From Lutraria lutraria (Eukaryota > Mollusca > Bivalvia > Venerida > Mactridae), in the NCBI GenBank assembly GCA_964023205.1, contig OZ026841.1, forward strand, positions 27,235,561-27,299,560: 64,000 nucleotides of DNA, given 5' to 3'. Shown piece after piece: positions 32,850-45,540 of this stretch. Position 1 is the first letter of the stretch. Every line of letters starts with the position of its first letter. Both the position numbers and the translations under genes were made by a program. The notes under the pieces were generated by a model that saw nothing but the letters and a program-made list of their open reading frames with translations, did not search any database and had not been told where the DNA came from.

Positions 32850-34591
32850 ATTAACATTATATTAACATTATATTATTTTAGTTTATTTGTTCTTGTGTTT
32901 CAAATAGAAATCATTGCATTCAGAAAAAGTATACTCTAGTATGTCTAGTTCGTGGAATGATGGTAAATGTGTAAACTTGTACCACTGCTTCATCAAACAA
33001 ATGTTTGTTTTATTTTCGGTTTTTATTCTGCAGTCCACCATTAATATAGCGTTCCTGACATTCAACCGTAGACATAATAAAGATGTAAAATAATAATGTT
33101 TATTACGGCGGGAAGTCATAACCTGAAGATAAACTACTTTACGAATTTTTTCTCAGAATGAAAATGTCGTATTTGAAATTTGAGCATGATTTTCATGAAA
33201 ATTTATAATAGAAAATATGGTATAAGACGTACCTCAAATTTTGGAAATATTTCAAATGCGGAATTATCGTATCTAAGTTTGCAACATTAAAGCTGCTTGT
33301 AAAGTCAGAAAGTCAAGTAAAATCTATTCATTGACGAAAAATTAACGTAAAAAAGCCCCAAAAAGCTAGTTGTGGTTAGAAAAAATATGAGAATTTCTTT
33401 TTGCTCTCCTGAAAAGTAGGCATTTTTAGATGCGAGGTTTGCATCGCCCACCATCGATATGCACCAATCATTAAAGATGTTCAATATGCCCAAGGTCTGT
33501 CGAGGACGCGCACTTAGGTAGAACTTAAACAACGTGTTGGCACAGAAAAGCAGATGAAACTTTGACTGAATGTGGTCTAGCATAGTTCTATTGGCACAAT
33601 GTGACGTCAATTAGGTCTTGAAGAAAGGGTACAGCCAACGATATTAAGATCTAGACAATGTATCTCTAGGTCGGTTGTAAGACTAGCTACTAGCTAAGGT
33701 GTATTGTGTTGCCATAATACTATTACATCAAATATCATTGTAGGGTGAAACATTCTATGTAATGTGATGACGCATTACCTTACGCCTTCGGTCCATCAAT
33801 TTATGCAAAAATCTGCATACAACAGTCAACAGTACAAACTTGCGTTGACATGTGGTAGACCAACAGATGATCTTGAAGGTATATGAGGACAACAAGGTCT
33901 TGTTGATGATACGAAAACAATGTATACTGGGGGGGGGGGGGGGTACAGCGTGCTGTGACATGACCCCATTACCTTACTGACAGTTTCATGCCGTTGGGCA
34001 TCATTGAATTGCATTGTACTGATAAACACATATATTACCTTTTTTGATTTCTCACTGAAAAACATGTTGCACTGTGGCAAACCAATACCTCTTAAGTAAC
34101 TTGAAGGTTTATTGCTACTCATAATCGATCAGACAGTCTCTAGGGGCTTATGTCCTATGACCATGAAGATGCCAAGACTTATATCATCGTACATGGCTAT
34201 ACCAGAATCAATGTAAAAGTCAATGATTATGTTCGTCATGTGATAGCCGTCAATGTTTTCTCTGATATGCCTAATTTCGGAATAGAAACTTTAGGTTGGA
34301 TTTGTGCAAGGTCATAATCGCATATGAATTGTGATACATGGCATTTATTTCTATGTAGGCTAAGCAATGACAAGTGAATTTCAATTCATTTTTACTCATG
34401 AACAGAGTATTAGATAAATTGGTTATAATTTTGTATGATCCCCTTCAAAAGGAATACATGAAATCATAATTTGTTCTTGAACTATTCTATTTGAATAGAT
34501 ATAAATGCAGTCGATTTGATTTGGCCTGTTCTTCTATATGAAACAGCAGTTTTAATACATAGCTTTATGTGTCAGTCTCATAATGAGTAAA
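32850..34591. other. No gene recognised; G14 run at 33930-33943
   Basis: Several minus-strand frames of 70-100 codons (32883-33119, 33305-33610, 33826-34122) lack recognisable domains. Two loosely similar stretches (about 33760-33960 and 33960-34140) share 'attaccttac' and 'gaaggt' words, suggesting an old duplication. Confidence 0.4.
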
Positions 34592-35744
34592 GAAACAAGA
34601 GGGCCAAGATGGCCCTATATCGCTCACATGACAATCACTGTTCATTCATTAAAACATTGTTTTGAACCGGTGACCTAGTTTTTGACCCCAGACGACCTAT
34701 GTTCGAATTTGTCTTACATATCATTAAGACAAACAGCCTGACTAGGTTTGGTGAAGATACGATCAAAATTTGACATCTACAGTGTTAATAAGGTTTTCCT
34801 AAGATTTGACCTTGTGACCTGGTTTTTGACCCTAGGTGACCCATATTTGAACTTGTCCTTAATATCATTAAGACAAACAATCTGACAAGGTTTGGCCAAG
34901 ATCCAATCAAAACCATGACATTTAGAGCTTTTACAAGATTTTTACCTAAGATTTGACCTTGTGACCCACTTTTTGAACCCGGCTGACCCATGTTCATCCT
35001 TGACCCACATATCATTGAGGCAAACATTTTGACAAGGTTTGGTGAAGATCCAATTAAAACTGTGACATCTACAGTGTTAACAAAGTTTTCCTAAGATTTG
35101 ACCTGGTGACCTAGTTATTGACCCCAGATGACCCATATTTATACTTGACTGTTATATCATTAAAACAAACGTTTTGACAAAGTTTGGTGAAGATCCAATA
35201 ATAACTGTGAAATCTACAGTGTTAACATGGTTTTTCGTAAGATTTGACCTAGCGACCTAGTTTTTGACCCAAGATGACCCATGTTCGAACTCGTCCAAGA
35301 TATTATGAAGACAAACATTCTGACAAGGTTTCATGATCATCCAATCAAAACAGTGACTTCTAGAGTGTTCACAAGGTTTTCCAGCAATTTGCCCTAGTGA
35401 CCTAATTTTACTACAGAAATTACCCATTTTCAAACTTGACCTACATATTATTAAAATAAATATTCTGACAAAGTTTCATGAAGATAAATTCAAAACAGCG
35501 ATTTCTAGAGTGTTCACAAGGTTTTCCCTTATTTGGCCCTGGTGACCTAGTTTTTGACCCCAAATGGCCCAATATCGAACTCGTCCGAGATTTTGTTGAT
35601 ATTAACGTTCTGACCCAGTTTTGCTAAAATTGAGCCAAAAATGTGGCCCCTAGTGTGGTCACAACAAAAAGTTTGACGACGCACGACGCCGGACGGAGAG
35701 TGATCCTAATAGCTCACTTTGTCACTTTGTGACATGTGAGCTAA
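34592..35744 (+). mobile_element. 'aaacaagagggccaagatgg' cassette, copy A
   Basis: 1153 bp that begins 'aaacaagagggccaagatgg'. About seven monomers follow, marked by 'gacctagtttttgaccc' variants at 34672, 34816, 34963, 35108, 35254, 35399 and 35544 (spacing 144-147 bp). It ends in 'gacgacgcacgacgccggac' plus a terminal hairpin (agctcac...gtgagct) and 'ctaa'. The 3' hairpin and CTRR-like end suggest a Helitron/Helentron-type non-autonomous element, by inference only. No coding. Confidence 0.85.
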
Positions 35745-35980
35745 TAAAAAAGCAAAATAATAGAAACATGATGAAAAGGCTGGAGAGCTATAGAAAGAAA
35801 AGGGGATACATGTATTTGATAGCAATCTGAAAGCATGAAAATGGCTCGATAGTTTGTCTTAAAATTTATGAGAACAATAGATGGAACATCTAACTTTATT
35901 CCTGATAAAAAAAGTAAAAAATTGATTTAGATTTAGGAGTCGATTGTAAATTAAAACAATTTAAGTTTGAAAGTAAGAAG
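35745..35980. other. Spacer between the two cassettes
   Basis: 236 bp of AT-rich sequence with no gene; not part of either cassette. Confidence 0.5.
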
Positions 35981-37138
35981 AAACAAGAGGGCCAAGATGG
36001 CCCTATATCGCTCACATGACAATCACTGTTCACTCATTAAATTTAAAACATTGTTTTGACCCGGTGACCTAGTTTTTGACCCCAGACGACCTATGTTCGA
36101 ATTTATCTTACATATCATTAAGACAAACAGTCTGACTAGGTTTGGTGAAGATACGATCAAAGTTTGACATCTACAGTGTTAATAAGGTTTTCCTAAGATT
36201 TGACCTTGTGACCTGGTTTTTGACCCTAGGTGACCCATATTTAAACTTCTCCTTAATATCATTAAGACAAACAATCTGACAAGGTTTGGCCAAGATCCAA
36301 TCAAAACCATGCCATTTAGAGCTTTTACAAGATTTTTACCTAAGATTTGACCTTGTGAGCCAGTTTTTGAACCCGGCTGACCCATGTTCATCCTTGACCC
36401 ACATATCACTGAGGCAAACATTTTGACAAGGTTTGGTGAAGATCCAATTAAAACTGTGACATTTACAGTGTTAACAAAGTTTTCCTAAGATTTGACCTGG
36501 TGACCTAGTTATTAACCCCAGATGACCCATATTTATACTTGACCGTTATATAATTAAAACAAACGATTTGACAAAGTTTGGTGAAGATCCAATAATAACT
36601 GTGAAATCTACAGTGTTAACATGGTTTTTCATAAGATTTGACCTAGCGACCTAGTTTTTGACCCAAGATGACCCATGTTCGAACTCGTCCAAGATATCAT
36701 GAAGACAAACATTCTGACAAGGTTTCATGATCATCCAATCAAAACAGTGACTTCTAGAGTGTTCACAAGGTTTTCCGGCAATTTGCCCTAGTGACCTAAT
36801 TTTACTACAGAAATTACCCATTTTCAAACTTGACCTACATATTATTAAAATAAACATTCTGACAAAGTTTCATGAAGATAAATTCAAAACAGTGATTTCT
36901 AAAGTGTTCACAAGGTTTTCCCTTATTTGGCCCTGGTGACCTAGTTTTTGACCCCAAATGGCCCAATATCGAACTCGTCCGAGATTTTGTTGATATTAAC
37001 GTTCTGACCCAGTTTTGCTAAAATTGAGCCAAAAATGTGGCCCCTAGTGTGGTCACAACAAAAAGTTTGATGACGCACGACGCCGGACAGAGAGTGATCC
37101 TAATAGCTCACTTTGTCACTTTGTGACATGTGAGCTAA
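35981..37138 (+). mobile_element. 'aaacaagagggccaagatgg' cassette, copy B
   Basis: 1158 bp, near-identical to copy A throughout, including the order of variant monomers and the terminal hairpin. It has a few substitutions and a short 'atttaa' insertion near 36041. Flanks differ from those of copy A. Confidence 0.85.
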
Positions 37139-37896
37139 AAACCACCTAGCTTCATATCTAAAATCGTTTTACTTGCACTTATAATTAGGTCATGAATATC
37201 AAATATATTCCTACGTACAGGTTATTTCATTTCCCGCAATTAAATGTTTATTTCATTAAATGACTACATAAATTGATAGAGCTATAGGTATTTTCAGAGA
37301 GGCACTATTAATACTGTAAAAATGACCGTTTTGATTTCGAAAACGACGTCATTTCAATCGTTTGGTTCCACCTTAATTCGACATTTTAAGCCGTTCACAG
37401 CTTTTAAACATACTTCTGTCAATTTCAAACACATATGAATAGGGTCTAGTACTTTTTTAATGATTAATATTACCATCAAGTTAAATTAGCAATATTGAAA
37501 TAACCATTTTGAAAAATGTAAGTGGCTAACGTGCTTTTTTGAGAGAGTTGGCCTTGCTGAACATTCATGCCAAATTTGGTGCTTGTATCATAGAGTGAAA
37601 GATTTTTCCAGTTAACAGCCCAGTATATATAAACATTATTAATCAAATAAATGGTTTATTATTAGCGAGAGGATAGACATAATAGAGATAACAATTGATT
37701 CTATCATTTATCACTTATTTACCAGGAAGTTTTTTAGCGACCATTGTTGGTCAAATTATTTCTCTGTGTGTTAGGAATAGAGGTTTGTCTAAAACAGGAT
37801 TTTTGCATAAATGCATTGATACACGTAATTTGTGTATGTCAGTGATGATGTTTTGAAAGAACTGCAATTTTGGCATGAAATATATGCATGCTTAAT
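37139..37896. other. No gene recognised
   Basis: AT-rich sequence, no frame or repeat identified. Confidence 0.4.
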
Positions 37897-38350
37897 AAAC
37901 AAGAGCTGCACATATTAGACAGCAGGCTCGACTATTCTCAGTGATCGATAGTAAACAAACACATGGGGATGGGAGAGTGTTCACACAACCAAATGTAGGG
38001 GATGGGCGAGTGTTCACCCCCACGGAAATAGGTGGGAAGGGGTCAGCGTTCATGCCCTCAGAAACTGGTGAGGTTGGGTTTATTGTATACACACCCTCGG
38101 AAGTGGGTGAGGTTACATTTTTTGTAGTACATTGTTCACACCCCTGAAAGTGGGTGGGGATGGGTGAGTGTTCACACCCCTAGAAGTGGGTGGGAAGGGG
38201 TCAGTGTTATAACCCTCAGACACTGTTTTGCATTCACAGCCCTTAAAGTGGGTGAGGTTAGTTCATAGTTCACACCTAAGGAAGTAGGTGAAGTAAGGTC
38301 ATGGGTTATACCTCTGGAAACGGGTGAGGTAAGATCAGTATTCATCCAAG
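37897..38350 (+). repeat. 'aaacaagagctgc' repeat with degenerate minisatellite
   Basis: Starts 'aaacaagagctgcacatatt' and 'aggctcgactattct', then from about 37966 a G-rich tandem series of roughly 40-60 bp units (agtgttcacacc / gaagtgggtg / aggggtcag). About eight to nine imperfect units run to 38345. The frame 37941-38147 is an accident of this repeat. Confidence 0.85.
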
Positions 38351-38651
38351 GCTGAAAGGCCTGAACACTGAATCAGATACAAGACCAAAATTTTGTTCAG
38401 ATGCATTTACTGAAACAACAAGGGTTGCTGAAGACGTGCCCCTGGAAGTAGGTATGTGAAATGAAAAGTATCATTGATAAACATGTCAGGATTAATAGCT
38501 ACTTGGAAGGATGACGAGGCAAGAAAAAGCTCAACTTAGCAAGATTTAGACAAAATGTGATCTAAAATTCTTCACAGATAACAGAAAAATTACTTACATG
38601 GTCAAGTTAGGTAACAATAATGACAGATAGCATGAACTCAGTTTGAAATTA
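38351..38651. other. No gene recognised
   Basis: Contains 'gacgtgcccctggaagtagg' at 38434, a stray minisatellite-like word; otherwise unassigned. Confidence 0.4.
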
Positions 38652-38823
38652 CAGTACAACCTCTCCAGAGCAGCCCTCTCTTGCGCAACAACCTCCCTTC
38701 AACACTCGCATGATTTTTCCCTACTGCATGATTAAAGTACTAATTTATCTCTCTAGAGCAATAACCACTCAACAACATAATTCTGATGCCCCCAAAGGGT
38801 GTTGCTTGGGAGAGGTTGCACTG
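38652..38823 (+). mobile_element. Pogo-like MITE, copy 3 (172 bp)
   Basis: TA|cagtacaacctctccagagc to gagaggttgcactg|TA. It is closest to copy 1. Confidence 0.92.
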
Positions 38824-39785
38824 TATATGAATTTTTCAGAAAACACAATGTCGATTTGATCGCAACCAAAGAGCAGATTATTTAAGTAAATGTTCAGATT
38901 GCAACGACTGGTCAATTTCAGAACAATGTTGCCCTTAAAGGTAAATGCTCTTGGCTATACTCTTCAACAGATAGGAGAGGTGGACATATACCTAACAACA
39001 AAACACCAGACATTGTTATTGACAATGTGAGAAGACACATTTAATCCTATCCTGTTCCTGAAGCACATTCTACAAGGAACAGTACAAAACTGGCAGTTCT
39101 AAGGGGAAAGTTAAACAGTTAAAAGATGTGTATGTTACACAAAGAGGAATGTATCATCAAAATAACAAAAGATTTATTTCACCATCAAAGTGCAAGAATA
39201 TATTTTGCAGGGAATATGATTACAATGTCTTTATTTCATGCCCCTAAATGGGACTAATGTTTGACATGTGTAACTAACTAACAGACAAGAAGAAAACTCA
39301 CAAAAATTAACTTATGATATAAGGATATACTAGGGTTATATTATGAGACTCATAGTAACACTAGACAATAAGAGAGAAGAGAAATCTATTGACAAACACA
39401 TAGCAATATCAAGTACAAATTATCATGTGGCAACATTTAATGTACAGGCTGTTTGACAAGTACCTGACTCTTCAATGAGTCAAGTATGTAACAAGAGCTG
39501 CCACCTGCTATCAATGGAACAAAGGTGAGGGCCAGGGAGGATCCTGTGAAATTGGAACACAATTGTTCAAATACATTAAATCATTACCAACAGTGTCACT
39601 CATGTTGCCTTTTACTCAGACAGCTGTACTGGTTAAAGTAGGAATACATTTAAAGTATTGCTATTGTTGCATGATATCAACACTGTGAATAACATAGACA
39701 TTATTGACCACAATGCACTGAATCTGGTTATACTAGTGATTCCATCTATGCTAAAATTGAATCAGCAAATATGTTCATCTGTGTA
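38824..39785. other. No gene recognised; 'aacaagagctgcc' start at 39490
   Basis: Unassigned. At 39490 the 'aacaagagctg' start found in other repeats recurs, followed by about 60 bp of possible element ('gtgagggccagggaggatcc'). Confidence 0.4.
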
Positions 39786-39930
39786 CAGTGCAACCTCCCT
39801 ACAACAACCACCAATTGGAAGGACAATAATGGCTGTTGGCAGGAGAAGGTGACTGATGTTGAGAGAGTGAAAATAGAGTAAAAATTCAATCTGGGTTGCT
39901 AGTATACTGGCTGTAACAGGGAGGTGGCTG
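39786..39930 (+). mobile_element. Pogo-like MITE, diverged copy 4 (145 bp)
   Basis: TA|cagtgcaacctccctacaac at the left and agggaggtggctg|TA at the right. The interior is shorter and diverged. Confidence 0.65.
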
Positions 39931-40354
39931 TAGTTCTGAGGTGACCATTCATGGAGCTTACACTGAATATATCCAGTCAGTGAGATACCATAGTGAGACC
40001 ACCAAAAGGAAAAGGCCATACACTGTTGTACCATTAAAGCATTTTGACTTTGTGAATACCAAACCCTTGACTAAATTAATGATGCCAAAACATTCTTTGG
40101 ACCCAAAGAAGTAAAATATTTGGTGGACAAAAGTTTAATGGTAATTAACAGTATAGAAAGACAGATCCACAAAATATCTTCTTAAAGTATGAGTTTGATG
40201 AAAACAATTTTCATTATGTAAAAAGTAGGCATGTAAAGAAAGGAACCTAAAAATCATGTGCTTAGCTACCAATACCTCCAACGTAAAAAAATAATGGGAC
40301 TCGCTTTCCCCGTGTGAAGATGGTACATATTGTTTTATCCTAATATCATAATCA
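39931..40354. other. No gene recognised
   Basis: Unassigned sequence leading up to the tandem array. Confidence 0.4.
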
Positions 40355-40600
40355 AACAAATCATGACACTGTAACTAATAGAAATAACTGCTGGGATGAG
40401 AATAATGTTTTGTGAAAATACCCTTAGAGAATAAAGCTGAGAAAAAGACTACCCAAGTTTTTTAAGTTATTTGATACATCTTAAGTTTTAATAAGAGTAC
40501 TAAAACGCTCACTTAATGCGGTGTGTGTGAAACACCAATGCCACCTAAAGGGCAAATGGATAGTTGACCTTTAATCTATTGATAGACCTTATCTATATAT
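40355..40600. repeat. Array left edge, partial subrepeat
   Basis: From 'taactaatagaaataactgc' it follows the 470-bp subrepeat but is more diverged than inner copies. It is joined by a deletion at 'gaccttatc/tatatatgtaaagg' directly to the RT part, omitting the segment that normally lies between. Confidence 0.85.
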
Positions 40601-41440
40601 GTAAAGGCTTGTGTCATCTGCAAATATATGGACGTTTGCCCTGATGTCAGAAACAATGTCATCGACAAATATCAAGAAAAGGAGGGGCCCAAAATTGACT
40701 CGGATCCTGTGAAATCCCAGCCTTAATGTCATTCCATTTTGATTGAGCATCAGGCAGAACAACAGTTAGCTGTCGGTCACTTAGATACGATGAGAACCAA
40801 TTGAAAAGACTGCCAGAAATCCCAAAATATTTGAGTCAGAAGAGGAAAGCATGATGTGGGACTAAGTCAAAAGCCTTGCTTATGTCGCAGAATACAGCTC
40901 TGGAATTGACAGTCACAGTGAAGAAGTTGTATAGATAAGCCAGTTGGTTAACTGTTGAGTCAACAGGTACAAAGCCTGATTTAAAGCAGGGTGAGAAGAT
41001 CATTGTCACTATTATGATTAACATATGTCTATGGACTACCCTTTCAAGGAGTTTCCCTATGGTACATAGTAGGGATATAGGTTGATAATTGCTAACATGA
41101 GAATGGCTTCAAGGAGCGACAAAATTGTCTTTCCATGAGCTAGGAAAAACAGAAGAGAACAAAGACTGGCCGAAAAATTCCGAAAGAAGAGTGGACAGTT
41201 CAAATTTTATAATATCCTCTGTCTTAGAGGTTGTAATTGTAACGTGGTCCAAGACAGGGATGATATCATTCACATCATTTTGCAGAGTTTGAGCACCTAA
41301 TTATTCATCAAGTAGGGTTTGATCCCCACAAATGTTATTCAGATGGTTTAAGACAAGTTCACCATGGTTCCATGACGATGGAGAGGAAAGGAGTTATTAT
41401 GCTAAAATATTCATGTGATTTAGTTTGGCCTTTCTTATTT
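40601..41440 (-). pseudogene. RT fragment in array unit 1
   Basis: The minus strand reads IRKAKLNH-like linker, FPSSWKDNFVAP, SGFVPVDSTVNQLAYLYNFF, motif A CDISKAFDLVPH and FLIFVDDIV near the low end. This order is that of a jockey/CR1-type LINE RT. The FADD-bearing 3' segment is shortened by the edge deletion. Frameshifts near 41100 and 40730 break it. Confidence 0.88.
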
Positions 41441-42679
41441 CATTAACAGTTTGGTTTAGAAGACATAAAAATTAGTTAGGCAGTCAATCTTTCCTTAACT
41501 TTACTTTTTGATAAACTTAAGGAAAATCAACTACGTAAGTTTTTTAAGTTATTTGATATATCTTAGATAAAATAATGGTACTAAATCGCTCACTTAATGA
41601 GGTGTTTGTGAAACACCAATGCCCCCTAAAGGGCAAATGGATAGTTGACCTTTGACCTATTGATAGACCTTATCAACAGGGGTCATCTATCTATATTTGA
41701 CCAACCTTCAAACCAAGTGAAGACCTAAGAGGCCAAAACAGTCGAATTGGCCAGACAAGGTTTGATTACCAACGAGCAAAAAAGATGGACATGAGCAAAC
41801 CAGCAATATATACTCCCATTTCTTCAAAGTGGGGGCATAACTAAAACTTTAAAAGATAAACCTACAATTACAAAAATATGACAAAAATATAAATACAATT
41901 CATGTCAATTCAAGACATTTTACCTAATAGAAATAGCTGCTAGGATAAAAATAAAATTTTGCAACAATACTAGTAGAGAATAAAGCTCAGAAAAATCAAC
42001 TACCCAAGTTTTTTTAAGTTATTTGATATGATATCTGAAGTTAAAATAAAGGCACTAAAACGCTCACTTAATGAGGTGTTTGTGAAACACCAATGCCCCC
42101 TAAAGAGCAATGGATAGTTGACCTTTGACCTATTGATAGACCTTATCAACAGGGGTCATCTATCTGTATTTGACCAACCTTCAAACCAAGTGAAGACCTA
42201 AGAGGCCAAAACAGTCGAATTGGCCAGACAAGGTTTGATTACCAACGAGCAAAAAAAGACGGACATGAGCAAACCAGCAATATATACCTCCATTTCTTTG
42301 AAATAGGGGCATAACTAGAACTTTATTAAAGTACCCTACGATTACAAAAATATGACAAAAATATAAATACAATTCATGTCAATTCAAGACATTTTACCTA
42401 ATAGAAAGAACTATTGGAATAATAATATCATGTTTTGTAGAAATATTTAGGCAGTTGATTTTTCCTTAGCTTTATAAAATCTACAATTTAAGCTAAAATA
42501 AGGATACTAAAACGATATCTTAATGAGGTGTTTGTAATTAAGAAACAAAAATGTATAAAAATTCAAATTCACCTCCTAAAAATGAAGCTATTAAAATGAA
42601 ACAAATTTTATTCAAGAGGTATTCTTTGTAGGTCAGAATTCAGTGTTTGTGAAGCAGTTAATGGGAGCCTGACAACTAT
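40601..42679. repeat. Array unit 1, type A
   Basis: 2079 bp. The RT part is type A (has 'gactaagtcaaaagccttgc'), followed by subrepeats at 41587 and 42061 and the partial third at 42513. Confidence 0.95.
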
Positions 42680-43520
42680 GTAAAGGCTTGTGTCATCTGC
42701 AAATATATGGACGTTTGCCCTGATGTCAGAAACAATGTCATCGACAAATATCAAGAAAGGGAGGGGCCCAAAATTGACTCGGATCCTGTGAAATCCCAGC
42801 CTTAATGTCATTCCATTTTGATTGAGCATCAGGCAGAACAACAGTTAGCTGTCTGTCACTTAGATACGATGAGAACCAATTGAAAGGACTGCCAGAAATC
42901 CCAAAATGTTTGAGTCAGAAGAGGAAAGCATGATGTGAGACTAAGTCAAAAGCCTTGCTTATGTCGCAGAATACAGCTCTGGAATTGACAGTCACAGTGA
43001 AGAAGTTGTATAGATAAGCCAGTTTGTTAACTGTTGAGTCAACAAGTACAAAGCCTGATTTAAAGCAGGGTGAGAAGATCATTGTCACTATTATGATTAA
43101 CATATGTCTGTTGACCACCCTTTCAAGGAGTTTCCCTATGGTACATAGTAGGGATATAGGTTGATAATTGCCAACATGAGAATGGCTTCAAGGAGCGACA
43201 AAATTGTCTTTCCATGAGCTAGGAAAAACAGAAGAGAACAAAGACCGGCCGAAAAAGTCCGACAAAATAGTGGACAGTTCAAATTTTATAATATCCTCTG
43301 TCTTAGAGGTTGTAATTGTAATGTGGTCCAAGACAGGGCTGATATCATTCACATCATTTTGCAGTTTGAGCACCTAATTATTCATCAAGTAGGGTTTGAT
43401 CCCCACAAATGTTATTCAGATGGTTTAAGACAAGTTCACCATGGTTCCATGACGATGGAGAGGAAAGGAGTTATTATGCTAAAATATTCATGTGATTTAG
43501 TTTGGCCTTTCTTATTTCTT
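42608..43520 (-). pseudogene. RT fragment in array unit 2
   Basis: Complete for the array type: linker, FPSSWKDNFVAP (about 43190), SGFVLVDSTVNKLAYLYNFF, motif A CDISKAFDLVSH, then after a frameshift FLIFVDDIVSDI and HIFADDTSLYI with the catalytic FADD. It ends LNSDLQRIPLE stop at 42608, far short of a complete ORF2. Confidence 0.88.
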
Positions 43521-44756
43521 TAACAGTTTGGTTTCGAAGACATAAAAATTAGTTAGGCAGTCAATCTTTCCTTAACTTTACTTTTTGATAAACTTAAGGA
43601 AAATCAACTGCCTAAGTTTTTTAAGTTATTTGATATATCTTAGATAAAATAATGGTACTAAAACGCTCACTTAATGAGGTGTTTGTGAAACACCAATGCC
43701 CCCTAAAGGGCAAATGGATAGTTGACCTTTGACCTATTGATAGACCTTATCAACAGGGGTCATCTATCTGTATTTGACCAACCTTCAAACCAAGTGAAGA
43801 CCTAAGAGGCCAAAACAGTCGAATTGGCCAGACAAGGTTTGATTACCAACGAGCAAAAAAGATGGACATGAGCAAACCAGCAATATATACCCCCATTTCT
43901 TCAAAGTGGGGGCATAACTAAAACTTTAAAAGATAACCCTACAATAACAAAAATATGACAAAAATATAAATACAATTCATGTCAATTCAAGACATTTTAC
44001 CTAATAGAAATAGCTGCTAGGATAAGAATAAACTTTTGCAACAATACTAGTAGAGAATAAAGCTCACAAAAATCAACTACCCAAGTTTTTTTAAGTTATT
44101 TGATATAATATCTAAAGTTAAAATAAGGGCACTAAAACGCTCACTTAATGAGGTGTTTGTGAAACACCAATGCCCCCTAAAGAGCAATGGATAGTTGACC
44201 TTTGACCTATTGATAGACCTTATCAACAGGGGTCATCTATCTGTATTTGACCAACCTTCAAACCAAGTGAAGACCTAAGAGGCCAAAACAGTCGAATTGG
44301 CCAGACAAGGTTTGATTACCAACGAGCAAAAAAAGACGGACATGAGCAAACCAGCAATATATACCTCCATTTCTTTGAAATAGGGGCATAACTAGAACTT
44401 TATTAAAGTACCCTACGATTACAAAAATATGACAAAAATATAAATACAATTCATGTCAATTCAAGACATTTTACCTAATAGAAAGAACTATTGGAATAAT
44501 AATATCATGTTTTGTAGAAATATTTAGGCAGTTGATTTTTCCTTAGCTTTATAAAATCTACAATTTAAGCTAAAATAAGGATACTAAAACGATATCTTAA
44601 TGAGGTGTTTGTAATTAAGAAACAAAAATGTATAAAAATCCAAATTCACCTCCTAAAAATGAAGCTATTAAAATGAAACAAATTTTATTCAAGAGGTATT
44701 CTTTGTAGGTCAGAATTCAGTGTTTGTGAAGAAGTTAATGGAAACCTGACAACTAT
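42680..44756. repeat. Array unit 2, type A
   Basis: 2077 bp, with long RT form and subrepeats at about 43666 and 44137. Confidence 0.95.
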
Positions 44757-45540
44757 GTAAAGGCTTGTGTCATCTGCAAATATATGGACGTTTGCCCTGA
44801 TGTCAGAAACAATGTCATCGACAAATATCAAGAAAAGCAGGGGCCCAAAATTGACTCGGATCCTGTGAAATCCCAGCCTTAATGTCATTCCAGTTTGATT
44901 GAGCATCAGACAGAACAACAGTTAGCTGTCTTTCACTTAGATAAGATGAGAACCAATTGAAAAGACTGCTGGAAGTCCCAAAATGTTTGAGTCAGAAGAG
45001 GAAAGCATGTCGCAGAATACAGCTCTGGAATTGACAGTCACAGTGAAGAAGTTGTATAGATAAGCCAGTTGGTTAACTGTTGAGTCAACAAGTACAAAGC
45101 CTGATTTAAAGCAGGGTGAGAAGATCATTGTCACTATCATTCAAGGAGTTTCCCTATGGTACATAGTAGGGATATAAAGTTGATAATTGCCAACATGAGA
45201 ATGGCTTCAAGGAGCGACAAAATTGTCTTTCCATGAGCTAGGAAAAACAGAAGAGAACAAAGACTGGCCGAAAAAGTCTGACAGAAGAGTGGACAGTTCA
45301 AATTTTATAATATCCTCTGTCTTAGAGGTTGTAATTGTAATGTGGTCCAAGACAGGGCTGATATCATTCACATCATTTTGCAGAGTTTGAGCACCTAATT
45401 ATTCATCAAGTAGGGTTTGATCCCCACAAATGTTATTCAGATGGTTTAAGACAAGTTCACCATGGTTCCATGACGATGGAGAGGAAAGGAGTTATTATGC
45501 TAACATATTCATGTGATTTAGTTTGGCCTTTCTTATTTCA
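44685..45540 (-). pseudogene. RT fragment in array unit 3
   Basis: Same order as unit 2, but the deletion converts motif A (CDISKAFDLVSH) to CDMLSSSD and shifts the frame. FADDTSLYI is kept. Confidence 0.88.

Noticed and set aside
33305..33610. 101-codon minus-strand frame
   Set aside because: No domain or neighbouring exon signals; composition not coding-like.
34785..36857. Several 68-80 codon minus-strand frames with similar proteins
   Set aside because: They recur with the 145-bp monomer and are products of the tandem repeat, not a protein family.
37941..38147. Gly-rich frame with repeated VFTP-like units
   Set aside because: It is the translation of the G-rich minisatellite and breaks when the unit length changes.
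42181..42372. 63-codon minus-strand frame present in several array units
   Set aside because: Lies in the 470-bp subrepeat, no domain; recurs only because the array recurs.
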